Made by a program: the position numbers and the translations under genes. This document shows, piece after piece, positions 36,312 through 44,091 of a stretch of DNA of 64,000 bases; the stretch's first letter is position 1, and every line of letters begins with the position of its first letter. The DNA comes from Sphaerisporangium corydalis. Lineage in GTDB: Bacteria; Actinomycetota; Actinomycetes; Streptosporangiales; Streptosporangiaceae. The notes under the pieces were generated by a model. That model made no database searches. It was given only the letters and a program-made list of their open reading frames with translations, and had not been told where the DNA came from. The DNA lies in the NCBI RefSeq assembly GCF_025506355.1, contig NZ_JANZYP010000048.1, positions 1-64,000 on the forward strand, written 5' to 3'.

Positions 36312-36335
36312 AAAAAACCTGTCAGGTGGTATGTT
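36312..36335. promoter_or_regulatory. ARE-like operator 7 (no clear target gene)
   Basis: AAAAAACC-(8 nt)-GGTATGTT keeps a perfect right arm and the 8-nt spacing; the left arm shares only the ACC end. No convincing gene starts next to it. The 240 nt between this site and operator 6 contain no gene I can support. Confidence 0.6.
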
Positions 36336-36480
36336 TTGACCATGGCGGCGGACGACCCGAGGCACGATCACCGGTTCGGCACGCCGCTCTCCTGGGCGAT
36401 CGCGGGCGAAGTGGTGTTTCCATCGGGCGTACAAGAACGCCCGGGCCTGCTCGTGGGGGAAGGGACCGCGCACGACCAGG

Positions 36481-36510
36481 CGGGCCGCGCCGACGCGACG
36501 GCGCGGCCCG
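36481..36510 (-). terminator. GC hairpin downstream of the manganese catalase gene
   Basis: CGGGCCGCGCCG pairs perfectly over 12 bp with CGGCGCGGCCCG across a 6-nt loop. It lies about 100 nt past the catalase stop codon, where a terminator for that gene would be expected. It also isolates the catalase from the cluster's operator 7 region. Confidence 0.6.
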
Positions 36511-36613
36511 CCATCCCGCGGCCCGCTCTACGCCCGCCGTCCGTCCCGTCGCCGTCCTTCACCGGCGCGCGCCGCTCCTGGGCGGGACGTTCTTCGGCGG
36601 GCGTTCGTGTGAC

Positions 36614-37513
36614 TCAGGTGAGTTTCTCCTTGAGTTTGCCCAGGGGACCGACTTCGGTGCCGAAGGCGGGGGAAGCGGGTTCGCCCATGCTGCCGTCGTA
36701 GGTGGCGTAGAGCTTGGGGTCGGGGGGCGGGGCGGTGCCGGGGCCGCCGAGAGGCTGGGGGTCCATCAGGTAGGAGAACTCGTGGCGGCCGTCCGGCTGG
36801 GGGCCTGAGGCCCAGCCGCCGAGGGTTCCGTCGGTGCCTTCCGAGAGGTCCCAGATGGCCGAGGCGTGTTCGGCGTACTCCTCGTCGAACAGGGCGTCCG
36901 GGACGATGACGTCCTCCAGGCCGTCGGTCTTGAGTTCCTCGATGGCCTTCAGCCACAGGTTCTGGTGCATGGTGTCGCGGGCCAGGTTGAACTTGAGCAT
37001 GTCGCGGACGCCGGGGTCGTCGGTCATGTGGTAGAGCCGCGCGGTCTGCAGGCGGCCGTGGGCCTCGGCGGCGACGTTGGCCCGGAAGTCGGCCAGCAGG
37101 TTGCCGCTGGCCACGATGTAGCGGCCGTTCCACGGGTAGCCGTTGCTGTCGGCCAGGAGCGGGCCGCCACCGGCGACGATGACCTGCTGGGGGTCCATGC
37201 CGCCCAGCACGGCGCCGACCACGGGGTCGGCGGCGGCCATCTTGGTGGTCGCGGTGGCCGGCGCGCCTTCCAGGAGGCGGGCGATCATGGTGGCGATCAT
37301 CTCGACGTGGCCGATCTCCTCGGTCGCGATGTCCATGATCAGGTCTTTGTACTTGCCGGATATCCGGCAGTTCCAGCCCTGGAACAGGTACTGCATGGTG
37401 ACGGTCATCTCGCCGTACGCGCCGCCGATCAGCTCCTGGAGCTTGTGGGCGTAGACCGGGTCGGGCTTCTCCGGCTTGGCCTCGAACTGCAGGTGCTTGG
37501 TGTGCAGGAACAT
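36614..37513 (-). CDS. Manganese catalase
   Basis: The 299-residue protein has the dimanganese ferritin-like motifs: Glu35 in GAYGEMTVTMQYLFQ, EEIGH at 65-69, a later Glu/His pair in AAEAHGRL, and His in ARDTMHQNLW. The family breaks down hydrogen peroxide without heme. Length and the C-terminal PxxDPxLYxTYDG segment match bacterial manganese catalases. ATG 37513 follows GAGGAG. It stands alone: 273 nt upstream to the next TetR show no gene. It is probably a stress gene at the edge of the cluster, not part of it. Confidence 0.92.
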   Translation of the reverse strand: MFLHTKHLQFEAKPEKPDPVYAHKLQELIGGAYGEMTVTMQYLFQGWNCRISGKYKDLIMDIATEEIGHVEMIATMIARLLEGAPATATTKMAAADPVVGAVLGGMDPQQVIVAGGGPLLADSNGYPWNGRYIVASGNLLADFRANVAAEAHGRLQTARLYHMTDDPGVRDMLKFNLARDTMHQNLWLKAIEELKTDGLEDVIVPDALFDEEYAEHASAIWDLSEGTDGTLGGWASGPQPDGRHEFSYLMDPQPLGGPGTAPPPDPKLYATYDGSMGEPASPAFGTEVGPLGKLKEKLT

Positions 37514-37786
37514 CGACCGCTCCTCGGCTCTGGCTCCGGATGGAGCCGTCCGGGCTCGCACACCGCCTGCCGGCCAAGCGGCGCGACCCACTGACTGATC
37601 TGGTGGGGGGTCACTCCATTGATCCCACCAGAACCCCGAGCGGGGGCGTAGTAGCGACACACTCGCCCCTATCACCCGCATTCCAAAATTCCGGTCAGAA
37701 CGGTATGGCTCCCCAACGTGCCTCGGTGCCGACGGCCTCTGACGTTCGAGCAGTGATCACGACGTGCGACGGTGCTCGTCCCGCCG

Positions 37787-38395
37787 TCACCGTGATGGGG
37801 CCGGGCCGGTCAGGCAGTGTTGGGCGAGAGGGCCGAACCAGGTGACGAGGTCGTCGACGGAGGCGGAGGCGATCGGCTCGATCCGCACGATGTAGCGTGC
37901 CATCGCCAGGCCCAGCACCTGCACGTTCAGCAGGGCGACCCGCACCGCGGCGTCCGGGGTGCCGAGCAGTGTGACCAGCCGCGCGGTGATCTCCCGGTCG
38001 ATGTACTGGCGGAGCAGGTTCTCGGACTCGTCGTGCGTGAGCGCCGAGCGGGTGAGCGTCACAAACGGGGCGCGGTCGGAGGTGTCCAGGTTCTCCACGA
38101 GCGTGCGGACCATGCGCGCGCCGATGTCGTCCAGGCCACCTACGAAGATCGATTCGATGGCGGTCGGCACGCCCTCGGGCATTTCCAGGGCGGCCCCGAA
38201 CAGGCCCTGTTTGGTGCCGAAGAAGTAGAACACCATCGCCGGGTCGGCCCCGGCCTCGGCGGCGACCGCGCGCACCGTGGTGCCGCCGTAGCCGTGCTCG
38301 CGGAACAGCGCGCGGGCCGCTTCCAGGATCCGCTGCCTGCTCTCCGCGCCTGACCGCCAGCGCCCGGGCCGGCCTGAGGGGTTCGGTTCCGTCAT
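37787..38395 (-). CDS. TetR-family regulator of the divergent FAD monooxygenase
   Basis: The 202-residue protein has an N-terminal HTH (GGTTVRAVAAEAGADPAMVFYFFGTKQGLF) and a TetR_C domain of the actinomycete type ending in HCLTGPAPSR. It is divergently oriented to the FAD monooxygenase, with 105 nt between starts. A long dyad in that gap is its probable operator, giving the usual repressor/monooxygenase detoxification pair. The ligand is unknown. Confidence 0.87.
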   Translation of the reverse strand: MTEPNPSGRPGRWRSGAESRQRILEAARALFREHGYGGTTVRAVAAEAGADPAMVFYFFGTKQGLFGAALEMPEGVPTAIESIFVGGLDDIGARMVRTLVENLDTSDRAPFVTLTRSALTHDESENLLRQYIDREITARLVTLLGTPDAAVRVALLNVQVLGLAMARYIVRIEPIASASVDDLVTWFGPLAQHCLTGPAPSR

Positions 38396-38418
38396 GACGG
38401 GAGCACTCTATCGAAGGC

Positions 38419-38489
38419 TTTCTTCATCAGTCGATTGAGTTTCATGCGCGCACCTGGCTAGATTGAAACATCATCGACCGGTGAAGAAA
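38419..38489. promoter_or_regulatory. Long dyad operator between tetR and the FAD monooxygenase
   Basis: A 26-nt arm (38419-38444) and its partner (38464-38489) match as inverted repeats at about 20 of 26 positions, with blocks TTTCTTCA, GTCGAT and GTTTCA conserved around a 19-nt centre. The right arm runs up to the monooxygenase ribosome site. This fits cooperative TetR binding. Confidence 0.7.
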
Positions 38490-38500
38490 GGTGGGGAACG

Positions 38501-39685
38501 ATGCGGGTGATCGTGGCCGGAGCGGGGCTCGGCGGGTTGACGCTGGCCCAGGGGTTACACCGGGCGGGGATCGACGTCGTGGTGTACGAGAAGGACGAGG
38601 AGCGGGGCCGTCCCCAGGGCGTCAGCCTGCACGTCGACGACCGGGGGACGGAGGCGCTGCGCGCGTGCCTGCCCCCGGGGCACATGGCGATGGTGGAGGC
38701 CACCATGGGCGGGCCGCGTGACGGGACGTCGCTGCTGTCGGAGGTGGACGGCGAGCTCGTGGTCGCGGGCACCCGGCCCGCCGACGGCACGGCGGGGCGG
38801 CGGCCGGGCCGTCAGGCCCAGCGGCGCCTGCTGCGGGCGGTGCTGCTGACCGGGTTGCGAGACAGGGTGCGGTTCGGGGCGGCGTTCAGGCGGTTCGAGG
38901 AGCTCGCCGACGGCAGGGTCCGGGTGTCGCTGGCCGATGGCCGCACCGACACGGCGGACGTGCTGGTCGGCGCGGACGGGGTCGGCTCGGCGGTCCGCCG
39001 CCAGTACCTGCCGCACGCGGAAGTGGTCGACACGGGCAGGCGCATGGTGATGGGCGCCACGCCGCTCCGGGCCGTGGCCGGGACGGGGCTGGCCGCCCTG
39101 CTCGGGGACAACAGCGCCGCCGCGCAGGTGCGCGGCATGATGATGGCGCTGGGCGTCCACCGGTTCACTGGGTCGCCGGTCGCCGCCCGGGACCGGTGGC
39201 TGCCCGGCCTCCCCTCCCCCGTCGTCGCCGAGGCCGAGGACTATGTGATGTGGTGCCTGCCGCTCACGCGGGACCGGCTCGGGGATGCCAGTTCGCCCGC
39301 CACGGTCTGGCGGCTCGCCCAGGGGCTGGCGGCGGGCCTGCATCCGACGTTGCGGCTGGTCGTCGACAAGGCGTGGCCGGGGGTCACGGTCGCGCTGCGG
39401 ATCGGGATGATCCCGCCGGTCCCAGCGTGGCCCGCCGGTCCGGTGACGGTCATCGGCGACGCGATCCACGTGGCCCCGGGGTTCGGCGGCAACCTGGCGA
39501 TGCAGGACGCGCGCCGCCTCCGTGACGCCCTGGTCGCGCACGCCCGAGGTGAGCGGGATCTGCTCTCCGCGATCGGCGCCGCCGAGGAGGCGATGCTCCG
39601 CGAGAGCGTCCTGGCCCTGGACGAGTCGCGTTCCGCCGCGGCGGCCATGCCGGTGCCGGTGCCCGCCGCAGGTGCGGGCGCATGA
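38501..39685 (+). CDS. FAD-dependent monooxygenase (PHBH fold)
   Basis: The 394-residue protein starts VIVAGAGLGGLTLAQGL (dinucleotide fold). It has DVLVGADGVGSAVR (DG motif) and VIGDAIHVAPGFGGNLAMQDA (GD motif, with an altered PxxG stretch). This is the class A aromatic/antibiotic hydroxylase fold, as in TetX-like proteins. The ATG at 38501 follows AAAGG. Control by the divergent TetR suggests inducible modification of a toxic aromatic. It overlaps the next gene by ATGA. Confidence 0.88.
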   Translation: MRVIVAGAGLGGLTLAQGLHRAGIDVVVYEKDEERGRPQGVSLHVDDRGTEALRACLPPGHMAMVEATMGGPRDGTSLLSEVDGELVVAGTRPADGTAGRRPGRQAQRRLLRAVLLTGLRDRVRFGAAFRRFEELADGRVRVSLADGRTDTADVLVGADGVGSAVRRQYLPHAEVVDTGRRMVMGATPLRAVAGTGLAALLGDNSAAAQVRGMMMALGVHRFTGSPVAARDRWLPGLPSPVVAEAEDYVMWCLPLTRDRLGDASSPATVWRLAQGLAAGLHPTLRLVVDKAWPGVTVALRIGMIPPVPAWPAGPVTVIGDAIHVAPGFGGNLAMQDARRLRDALVAHARGERDLLSAIGAAEEAMLRESVLALDESRSAAAAMPVPVPAAGAGA

Positions 39686-40341
39686 CCCTGGGTGTGCTCA
39701 CGCAGAGGTCGGTGACCCTGTTCGCCGCCGTGGGCGGTTGGCGGACCCTCGCCGAGGCGCTGGCGTCGAAGGCGGTGTTCCTGGTCGCCCACCTGCTGAC
39801 CGGACGGGTTCCGCTCTCCGCGCTGGTCGCGGTCGGCGCCGTCGGGGTGTTCGCGATCGTCCGGACGCGCACCGATCGGAAGTACTGGCAGGCGGGGGGC
39901 GGGCTGGTGATCGTGGGGGTGTCCGCGCTCCTGGCCGGCGGCACCGGGCAGGCGGTGGACTTCTACTTCGTCAGCGTGGCGATGCCCGCGGTCGCGGGGG
40001 TGGTGTTCCTGGTGTCCATGCTGGTGCGGTGGCCCGTCGTCGGGGCGCTGGTCGGCGGGCTGCGCGGTGAACGGTCCGGCTGGCGGCGCGATCGGGCGCG
40101 GCTGCGGCGCTACCAGGCGTGCACGGCGATGTTCGTGGCGAAGTTCGGCCTGTCCGTGGCGGTGATGGCACCGCTGTACCTCACGGGGCGGGTGACCGCC
40201 CTGGGCATCGCCGCGACGGTGCTCGGCACCCCCGCGACGGGCCTGTGCGCGTACGCGTGCTGGCGCATCCTCCGTACGGAGGCAAGCCCGCAGAAAAGGG
40301 CTCTGCAGGCCGGGCCGAGGAGGCGATCGGCCACAATGTGA
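39682..40341 (+). CDS. DUF3159-like membrane protein
   Basis: The 219-residue protein has five or six hydrophobic segments. A RWPVVGALVGGLRGERSGWRRD-like loop and a LGxxATVLGTPATGL segment resemble the actinobacterial DUF3159 family. It starts with ATG overlapping the monooxygenase stop and ends 2 nt before the glycosyltransferase start, so the three are co-transcribed. Function is unknown. Confidence 0.7.
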   Translation: MTLGVLTQRSVTLFAAVGGWRTLAEALASKAVFLVAHLLTGRVPLSALVAVGAVGVFAIVRTRTDRKYWQAGGGLVIVGVSALLAGGTGQAVDFYFVSVAMPAVAGVVFLVSMLVRWPVVGALVGGLRGERSGWRRDRARLRRYQACTAMFVAKFGLSVAVMAPLYLTGRVTALGIAATVLGTPATGLCAYACWRILRTEASPQKRALQAGPRRRSATM

Positions 40342-40343
40342 GG

Positions 40344-41819
40344 ATGTCTGACCCCCCCGCGCGCATCTGGTGGCCAGTGGTCCTGGTGGCCGGTCTGATG
40401 ATCGTCCTGCTGCTGGCGTTCTCGGGCGCCTACGGCTTTCATGGCGACGAGATGTACTTCGTCGTGGCCGGTCGGCATCCGGCCTTCGGGTACGTCGACC
40501 AGCCACCGCTCACCCCGCTGCTGTCCGCCGCCTCGGTGGCCGTGCTGGGCGTCTCGCCGACCGCGGTCCGGGTGCTGCCGGCCGTGGAGATGGCGCTCGT
40601 CGTCGTCCTGATCGCGGTCATCTCCCGCGACCTCGGCGGGTCGCGGCGGGCGCAGCTCCTGGCGGCCGTCACGGCCGCCGTCTCGGGGTATCTCGCCGCC
40701 GGCCACCTCGACTCCACCACCGGACCCGACCTGCTCGCCTGGACGCTCGTCCTGTGGCTGGTCGTACGGCTGCTGGCCGGTGCCGACCGGCGCCTGTGGC
40801 TGCTGGTGGGCCTGGTCGCCGGGATCGGGCTGGAGAACAAGGACACGCTGTTGTTCCTGGCCGCGGGGCTGGCCGCCGGGCTGGTCCTCGCGCGGCGCTG
40901 GGACGTCGTCGGCTCGGTGTGGGCCTGGGCGGCGGCCGGGATCGCCCTGCTGCTCTGGGCGCCGAACCTCGTCTGGCAGGCGGCCAACGGCTGGCCCCAG
41001 CTCACCATGGCCTCGCGCATCGCCGGGTACGCGGCCGACAACCGCGCCCAGGTCGTGCCGCTGCTCTGGCTCTTCGCCGGGCCGTTCCTGTTCCCCCTGG
41101 CCGCCGCCGGCCTGGTCTGGATCTTCCGGGCCAAAGACGCGGCGCCGTGGCGGGCGATCGGCGTCGCGGGCCCGGTCGCGCTCGGGCTCGTCGTGGTGAC
41201 CGGCGGCAAGGCCTACTACGCGATCGGCAGCGTGGCGGTGTTCATGGCCGCCGGGTCGATCGTCGTCGACCGCTGGCTCGCCAGGGGTCACGCCCGTCTC
41301 AAGGGGGCGGCCTTCACCGTCGCGGCGGCGGCCTCGGGCGCGTTCATCGCGCTCCTGACCCTGCCGGTCCTGCCGGGGGCCGTCTACGCCACCAGTTCGC
41401 TCCCTGCCGCGATCCCCGACACCGCGAACCAGGTCGGCTGGCCGGCGTTCGTCTCCACGGTCGAAGGCGTGGTGGCCGCCCTGCCCGCCGGCGAGCGCTC
41501 CCGGGCGGTCGTCCTGACCAACTCCTACAGCGAGGCGAGCGCGCTCGTCCTGCTCGGATCGGGACTTCCCCCCATCTATTCCGGCCACAACTCGTACTGG
41601 ACGTGGGGCCCGCCGCCGGCCGACCGCACGGTCGTCGTGCACGTCGGTGACTGGCGGCCGGCCGACTGGAGCGGCTTCTTCGCCGGCTGCCACGACGTGG
41701 CCCGGATCCACAACGAGCTCGGCGTGCCGAACGGGGAGCAGGGCAAGGCCGTCTCGGTGTGCACCGGCCTGCGGGCGTCGTGGACCGCGATGTGGCCCGG
41801 GCTCCGGACCATCAGCTAA
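40344..41819 (+). CDS. PMT/ArnT-type membrane glycosyltransferase (GT39/GT83-like)
   Basis: The 491-residue protein has about 11-13 membrane helices. Early, GFHGDEMYFVVAGRHPAFGYVDQPPLTPLL is the conserved periplasmic loop with the catalytic Asp-Glu of PMT_2 enzymes. The C-terminus after the last helix is soluble (PIYSGHNSYWTWGPP). Such enzymes use polyprenyl-linked sugars to glycosylate lipids, polymers or proteins at the membrane. ATG 40344 follows GAGG-like sequence closely. Its 3' end overlaps the end of the convergent VWA gene by 4 nt. Confidence 0.85.
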   Translation: MSDPPARIWWPVVLVAGLMIVLLLAFSGAYGFHGDEMYFVVAGRHPAFGYVDQPPLTPLLSAASVAVLGVSPTAVRVLPAVEMALVVVLIAVISRDLGGSRRAQLLAAVTAAVSGYLAAGHLDSTTGPDLLAWTLVLWLVVRLLAGADRRLWLLVGLVAGIGLENKDTLLFLAAGLAAGLVLARRWDVVGSVWAWAAAGIALLLWAPNLVWQAANGWPQLTMASRIAGYAADNRAQVVPLLWLFAGPFLFPLAAAGLVWIFRAKDAAPWRAIGVAGPVALGLVVVTGGKAYYAIGSVAVFMAAGSIVVDRWLARGHARLKGAAFTVAAAASGAFIALLTLPVLPGAVYATSSLPAAIPDTANQVGWPAFVSTVEGVVAALPAGERSRAVVLTNSYSEASALVLLGSGLPPIYSGHNSYWTWGPPPADRTVVVHVGDWRPADWSGFFAGCHDVARIHNELGVPNGEQGKAVSVCTGLRASWTAMWPGLRTIS

Positions 41820-42868
41820 CGGGTGGGGATGCGGGGGCGGTTCCACCAGAGGGAGAGGGACAGGGCCGTGATGACCAGGACGGCGCCCCCGGCCGCGAAG
41901 GCGGGGGCCGTGTCGACCCGCTGGCGGACGACGGTGAAGCTGCCGGGAAGGGAGGCGAGGGCGCTCTGGAGCTGGTCGGCGTTCTCGGCGCGGTGGTAGG
42001 AGCCGCCGGTGGTCTGGGCGATCTTCTTGAGCGAGGGCTCGTCGATGGTGCGGACGTTGCGGCCTCTGTCGAATCCGCCACGGCCGCCTCCGTACCCGCC
42101 GAAGCCACCGAAGCCGTCGACCTGTGAGCTGTCGCAGACCATCGGGGTCGGGTTGGTGGTGCCGAAGCCGATGGTGAAGACACGGACGCGTCGCAGGGCC
42201 GCCTCCTGCGCGGCCGTCTGCGGTTCGACGCCCTGGGTGTTGGCGCCGTCGGTCAGCACGACGATCGCGGCGCCGGCGTAGCCTCCCCCGGCGTCGACGG
42301 GTTTCGCCCCGGTGGAGGCGACGGACGGGTCGACCTCGGCGATCGCGTCGATCGCGGTGAGCATGGCCTGCCCGATCGCGGTGCCTCGGGACACGGTGAG
42401 GACGTCCAGCGCCTTGATCAGCGAATCGGTGTCGTCGGTGGGCGGGACGAGCAGGCCGGCGTTGCCCGCGAAGGTGACCAGGCCGATGCGCGGCCCGCCC
42501 CGCTGCGACTCGATGAAGTCCACGGCGGCCTTCTTCGCCGCGGTGATGCGATTGGGGTCGACGTCGGTGGAGCACATGGAGCCGGAGGTGTCGAGCGCGA
42601 GCAGGATCGTCGCCGAGGTCTGCGGCACGGGCACCGACGCCTGCGGGCGCGCGGCGCCGAGCGCGAGCAGCGCGAGCCCGGCGATGAACAGGACCGCGGG
42701 GATCTTCCGCGTCCAGCGCGAATGCCCGGGCAGGGCGCTCCGTACGAGCGCGATCGAGGTGACGCGCACGGCCGCCCGCCTGCGGCGGCGCCGCGCCCAC
42801 TCGCGGACGGCGAAGATCAGCGGGATGACCAGGACCGACAGCAGTGCCCACGGCCATGACAACGACAT
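41816..42868 (-). CDS. VWA-domain membrane protein (second of two)
   Basis: The 350-residue protein has an N-terminal membrane helix pair, an intact MIDAS site LALDTSGSMCSTD and a C-terminal helix (GGAVLVITALSLSLWW). A Gly-rich insertion (GGFGGYGGGRGGFDRGR) interrupts the VWA domain. VWA proteins in MoxR operons bind metal and partner proteins in assembly or maturation complexes. The ATG at 42868 directly follows a TGA of the repeat region, where two 22-codon micro-ORFs copy the junction. Confidence 0.87.
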   Translation of the reverse strand: MSLSWPWALLSVLVIPLIFAVREWARRRRRRAAVRVTSIALVRSALPGHSRWTRKIPAVLFIAGLALLALGAARPQASVPVPQTSATILLALDTSGSMCSTDVDPNRITAAKKAAVDFIESQRGGPRIGLVTFAGNAGLLVPPTDDTDSLIKALDVLTVSRGTAIGQAMLTAIDAIAEVDPSVASTGAKPVDAGGGYAGAAIVVLTDGANTQGVEPQTAAQEAALRRVRVFTIGFGTTNPTPMVCDSSQVDGFGGFGGYGGGRGGFDRGRNVRTIDEPSLKKIAQTTGGSYHRAENADQLQSALASLPGSFTVVRQRVDTAPAFAAGGAVLVITALSLSLWWNRPRIPTR

Positions 42869-43006
42869 TCAGATCACCCGACCAGACCGGGGCACGGCGA
42901 GTGCCGCTCCTGCGGTGAGCGGCCGAGAGAACGACATTCAGATCACCCGACCAGACCTGGGCACGGCGAGTGCCGCTCCTGCGGTGAATGGCAAAGAGAA
43001 CGACAT
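42869..43006 (-). repeat. 69-nt tandem repeat creating two 22-residue micro-ORFs
   Basis: Two 69-nt units (42938-43006 and 42869-42937) follow the stop of the first VWA gene. Each runs from an ATG immediately after a TGA to the next TGA. The peptides read MSFSLPFTAGAALAVPRSGRVI-like sequence: the first four residues copy the start of the second VWA protein and the rest copies the C-terminus of the first. The gene junction was therefore duplicated twice, with frame, start and stop preserved. Translation could pass from gene to gene by reinitiation through both micro-ORFs. Confidence 0.8.
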
Positions 43007-43957
43007 TCAGATCACCCGTCCAGACCGGAGCACCGTGAGCGCCGCTCCTGCGGTGAGCAGTGCGAGGGCGAGCCCGATCAGGCCGCCGGCGAGGGGCAGC
43101 GGCTCGTCGGAGACGGTGAGCCGCAGGTCGATCGTGTCGGCGATCCCATCGAGCTCCGCGGCGTCCGAGGCGGGGTGGTAGGCGCCGCCGGTGGTCTGCG
43201 AGATGAGGGTGAGGTCCTCCTTCTCCAGCGAGGTCTGCAAGCGGTATCCGTTGGTCTCCACCGTCGCCCCCGCCTCGGTGCCGACCCCGACGGTGTGGAC
43301 GTGGACGCCCGCCCGCTGGGCCACGGCGGCGGCCTCTTCGACGTCCGGGCCCCGGTTCTGACCGTCGGAGAACATCACGATCGTCGCGGACGGCCAGTAG
43401 CCGATGTCGGGCTCAGTGTCGTCCTTGCCGAAGAGGACCGGCTTACCGGTGATCGCCGACAGCGAGACCATGACGGCCGCCCCCAGCGAGGTGCTGCCGC
43501 TGAGCTTCAGCCGGTCGACGGCCGCGAGCGCGACGGAGTGGTCGGCGTCCGGCCGTGCGGTGATGAGCGCGCCCCGTTCGAACGCGACGACTCCGATGTC
43601 GACGCTGCTCGGCTGCGCCGCCACGAAGGCGTGGGCCGCCCGCTGCGCGGCCGCGAGCCGGGTGGGTGCGACGTCGTCGGCGCTCATGCTGTTGGAGACG
43701 TCCATGGCCAGGATGACGGTGCCCGCCGTACGCGGGACCGGCACCATGGCCGTCGGCCCGGCGGTGGCGATCGCGAGGACCCCGACGCCGGCGACCGTGA
43801 GGCCGATGCCGAGGTAGGCGCGGCGGCCACCCGGCACGGCGAAGCCCGCGGCGGCGAGCGCGGCCGTCCGGCGGCGCGCGAAGACGACGGCCGCCCAGGC
43901 GAGCGCCGCCGTGACGAGCAGTCCGACGGCCAGCAGCAGCGGGGAGGACAGGGTCAC
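43007..43957 (-). CDS. VWA-domain membrane protein (first of two)
   Basis: The 316-residue protein has an N-terminal helix (LLLAVGLLVTAALAWAAVVF), a second helix, an intact MIDAS motif LAMDVSNSMSADD and a C-terminal helix (LAGGLIGLALALLTAGAAL). The start is GTG 43957, overlapping the TGA of a 45-codon repeat ORF (GTGA). It belongs to the MoxR-DUF58-VWA operon (BatA/BatB-like arrangement), probably in envelope protein assembly or metal insertion. Confidence 0.88.
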   Translation of the reverse strand: MTLSSPLLLAVGLLVTAALAWAAVVFARRRTAALAAAGFAVPGGRRAYLGIGLTVAGVGVLAIATAGPTAMVPVPRTAGTVILAMDVSNSMSADDVAPTRLAAAQRAAHAFVAAQPSSVDIGVVAFERGALITARPDADHSVALAAVDRLKLSGSTSLGAAVMVSLSAITGKPVLFGKDDTEPDIGYWPSATIVMFSDGQNRGPDVEEAAAVAQRAGVHVHTVGVGTEAGATVETNGYRLQTSLEKEDLTLISQTTGGAYHPASDAAELDGIADTIDLRLTVSDEPLPLAGGLIGLALALLTAGAALTVLRSGRVI

Positions 43958-44091
43958 CGGGCCTCCCTCGGCGGCCGCACGACCAAAGCGCCGTCCGGCG
44001 GCCGCACGACCAAGATGCCGTCCGGCGGACGCACGACCAAAGCGCCGTCCGGTGGCCGCAGGACCAAAGTGGCGTCGATGGTCCCGGTCAT
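43954..44091 (-). CDS. Small repeat ORF (45 aa) coupled between DUF58 and VWA genes
   Basis: The 45-residue frame starts at ATG 44091, overlapping the DUF58 stop (ATGA), and ends in a TGA overlapping the next GTG start (GTGA). After MTGTIDATLVLR it consists of PPDG(A/I)LVVR repeats encoded by a 27-nt tandem repeat. Coupling at both ends argues that it is at least translated. Whether the peptide does anything, or only passes ribosomes along, is unknown. In related operons a small membrane protein often sits in this slot. Confidence 0.55.
   Translation of the reverse strand: MTGTIDATLVLRPPDGALVVRPPDGILVVRPPDGALVVRPPREAR
43970..44077 (-). repeat. 27-nt tandem repeat, four copies
   Basis: Four consecutive 27-nt units (43970, 43997, 44024 and 44051 onward) differ at a few positions each, and the fourth has diverged most. 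They keep frame and encode the 9-residue repeats of the small coupled ORF. Confidence 0.85.

Noticed and set aside
36342-36701. Open frame of 119 codons starting at an ATG just after operator 7
   Set aside because: There is no ribosome site, no recognisable family, the frame contains the 12-bp terminator hairpin and its end overlaps the catalase gene antisense. It may be a gene relic but I cannot support it.
37698-37712. GGTATGG near the catalase/tetR gap as an ARE-like site
   Set aside because: The left arm is absent and the flanks differ from the seven true sites.
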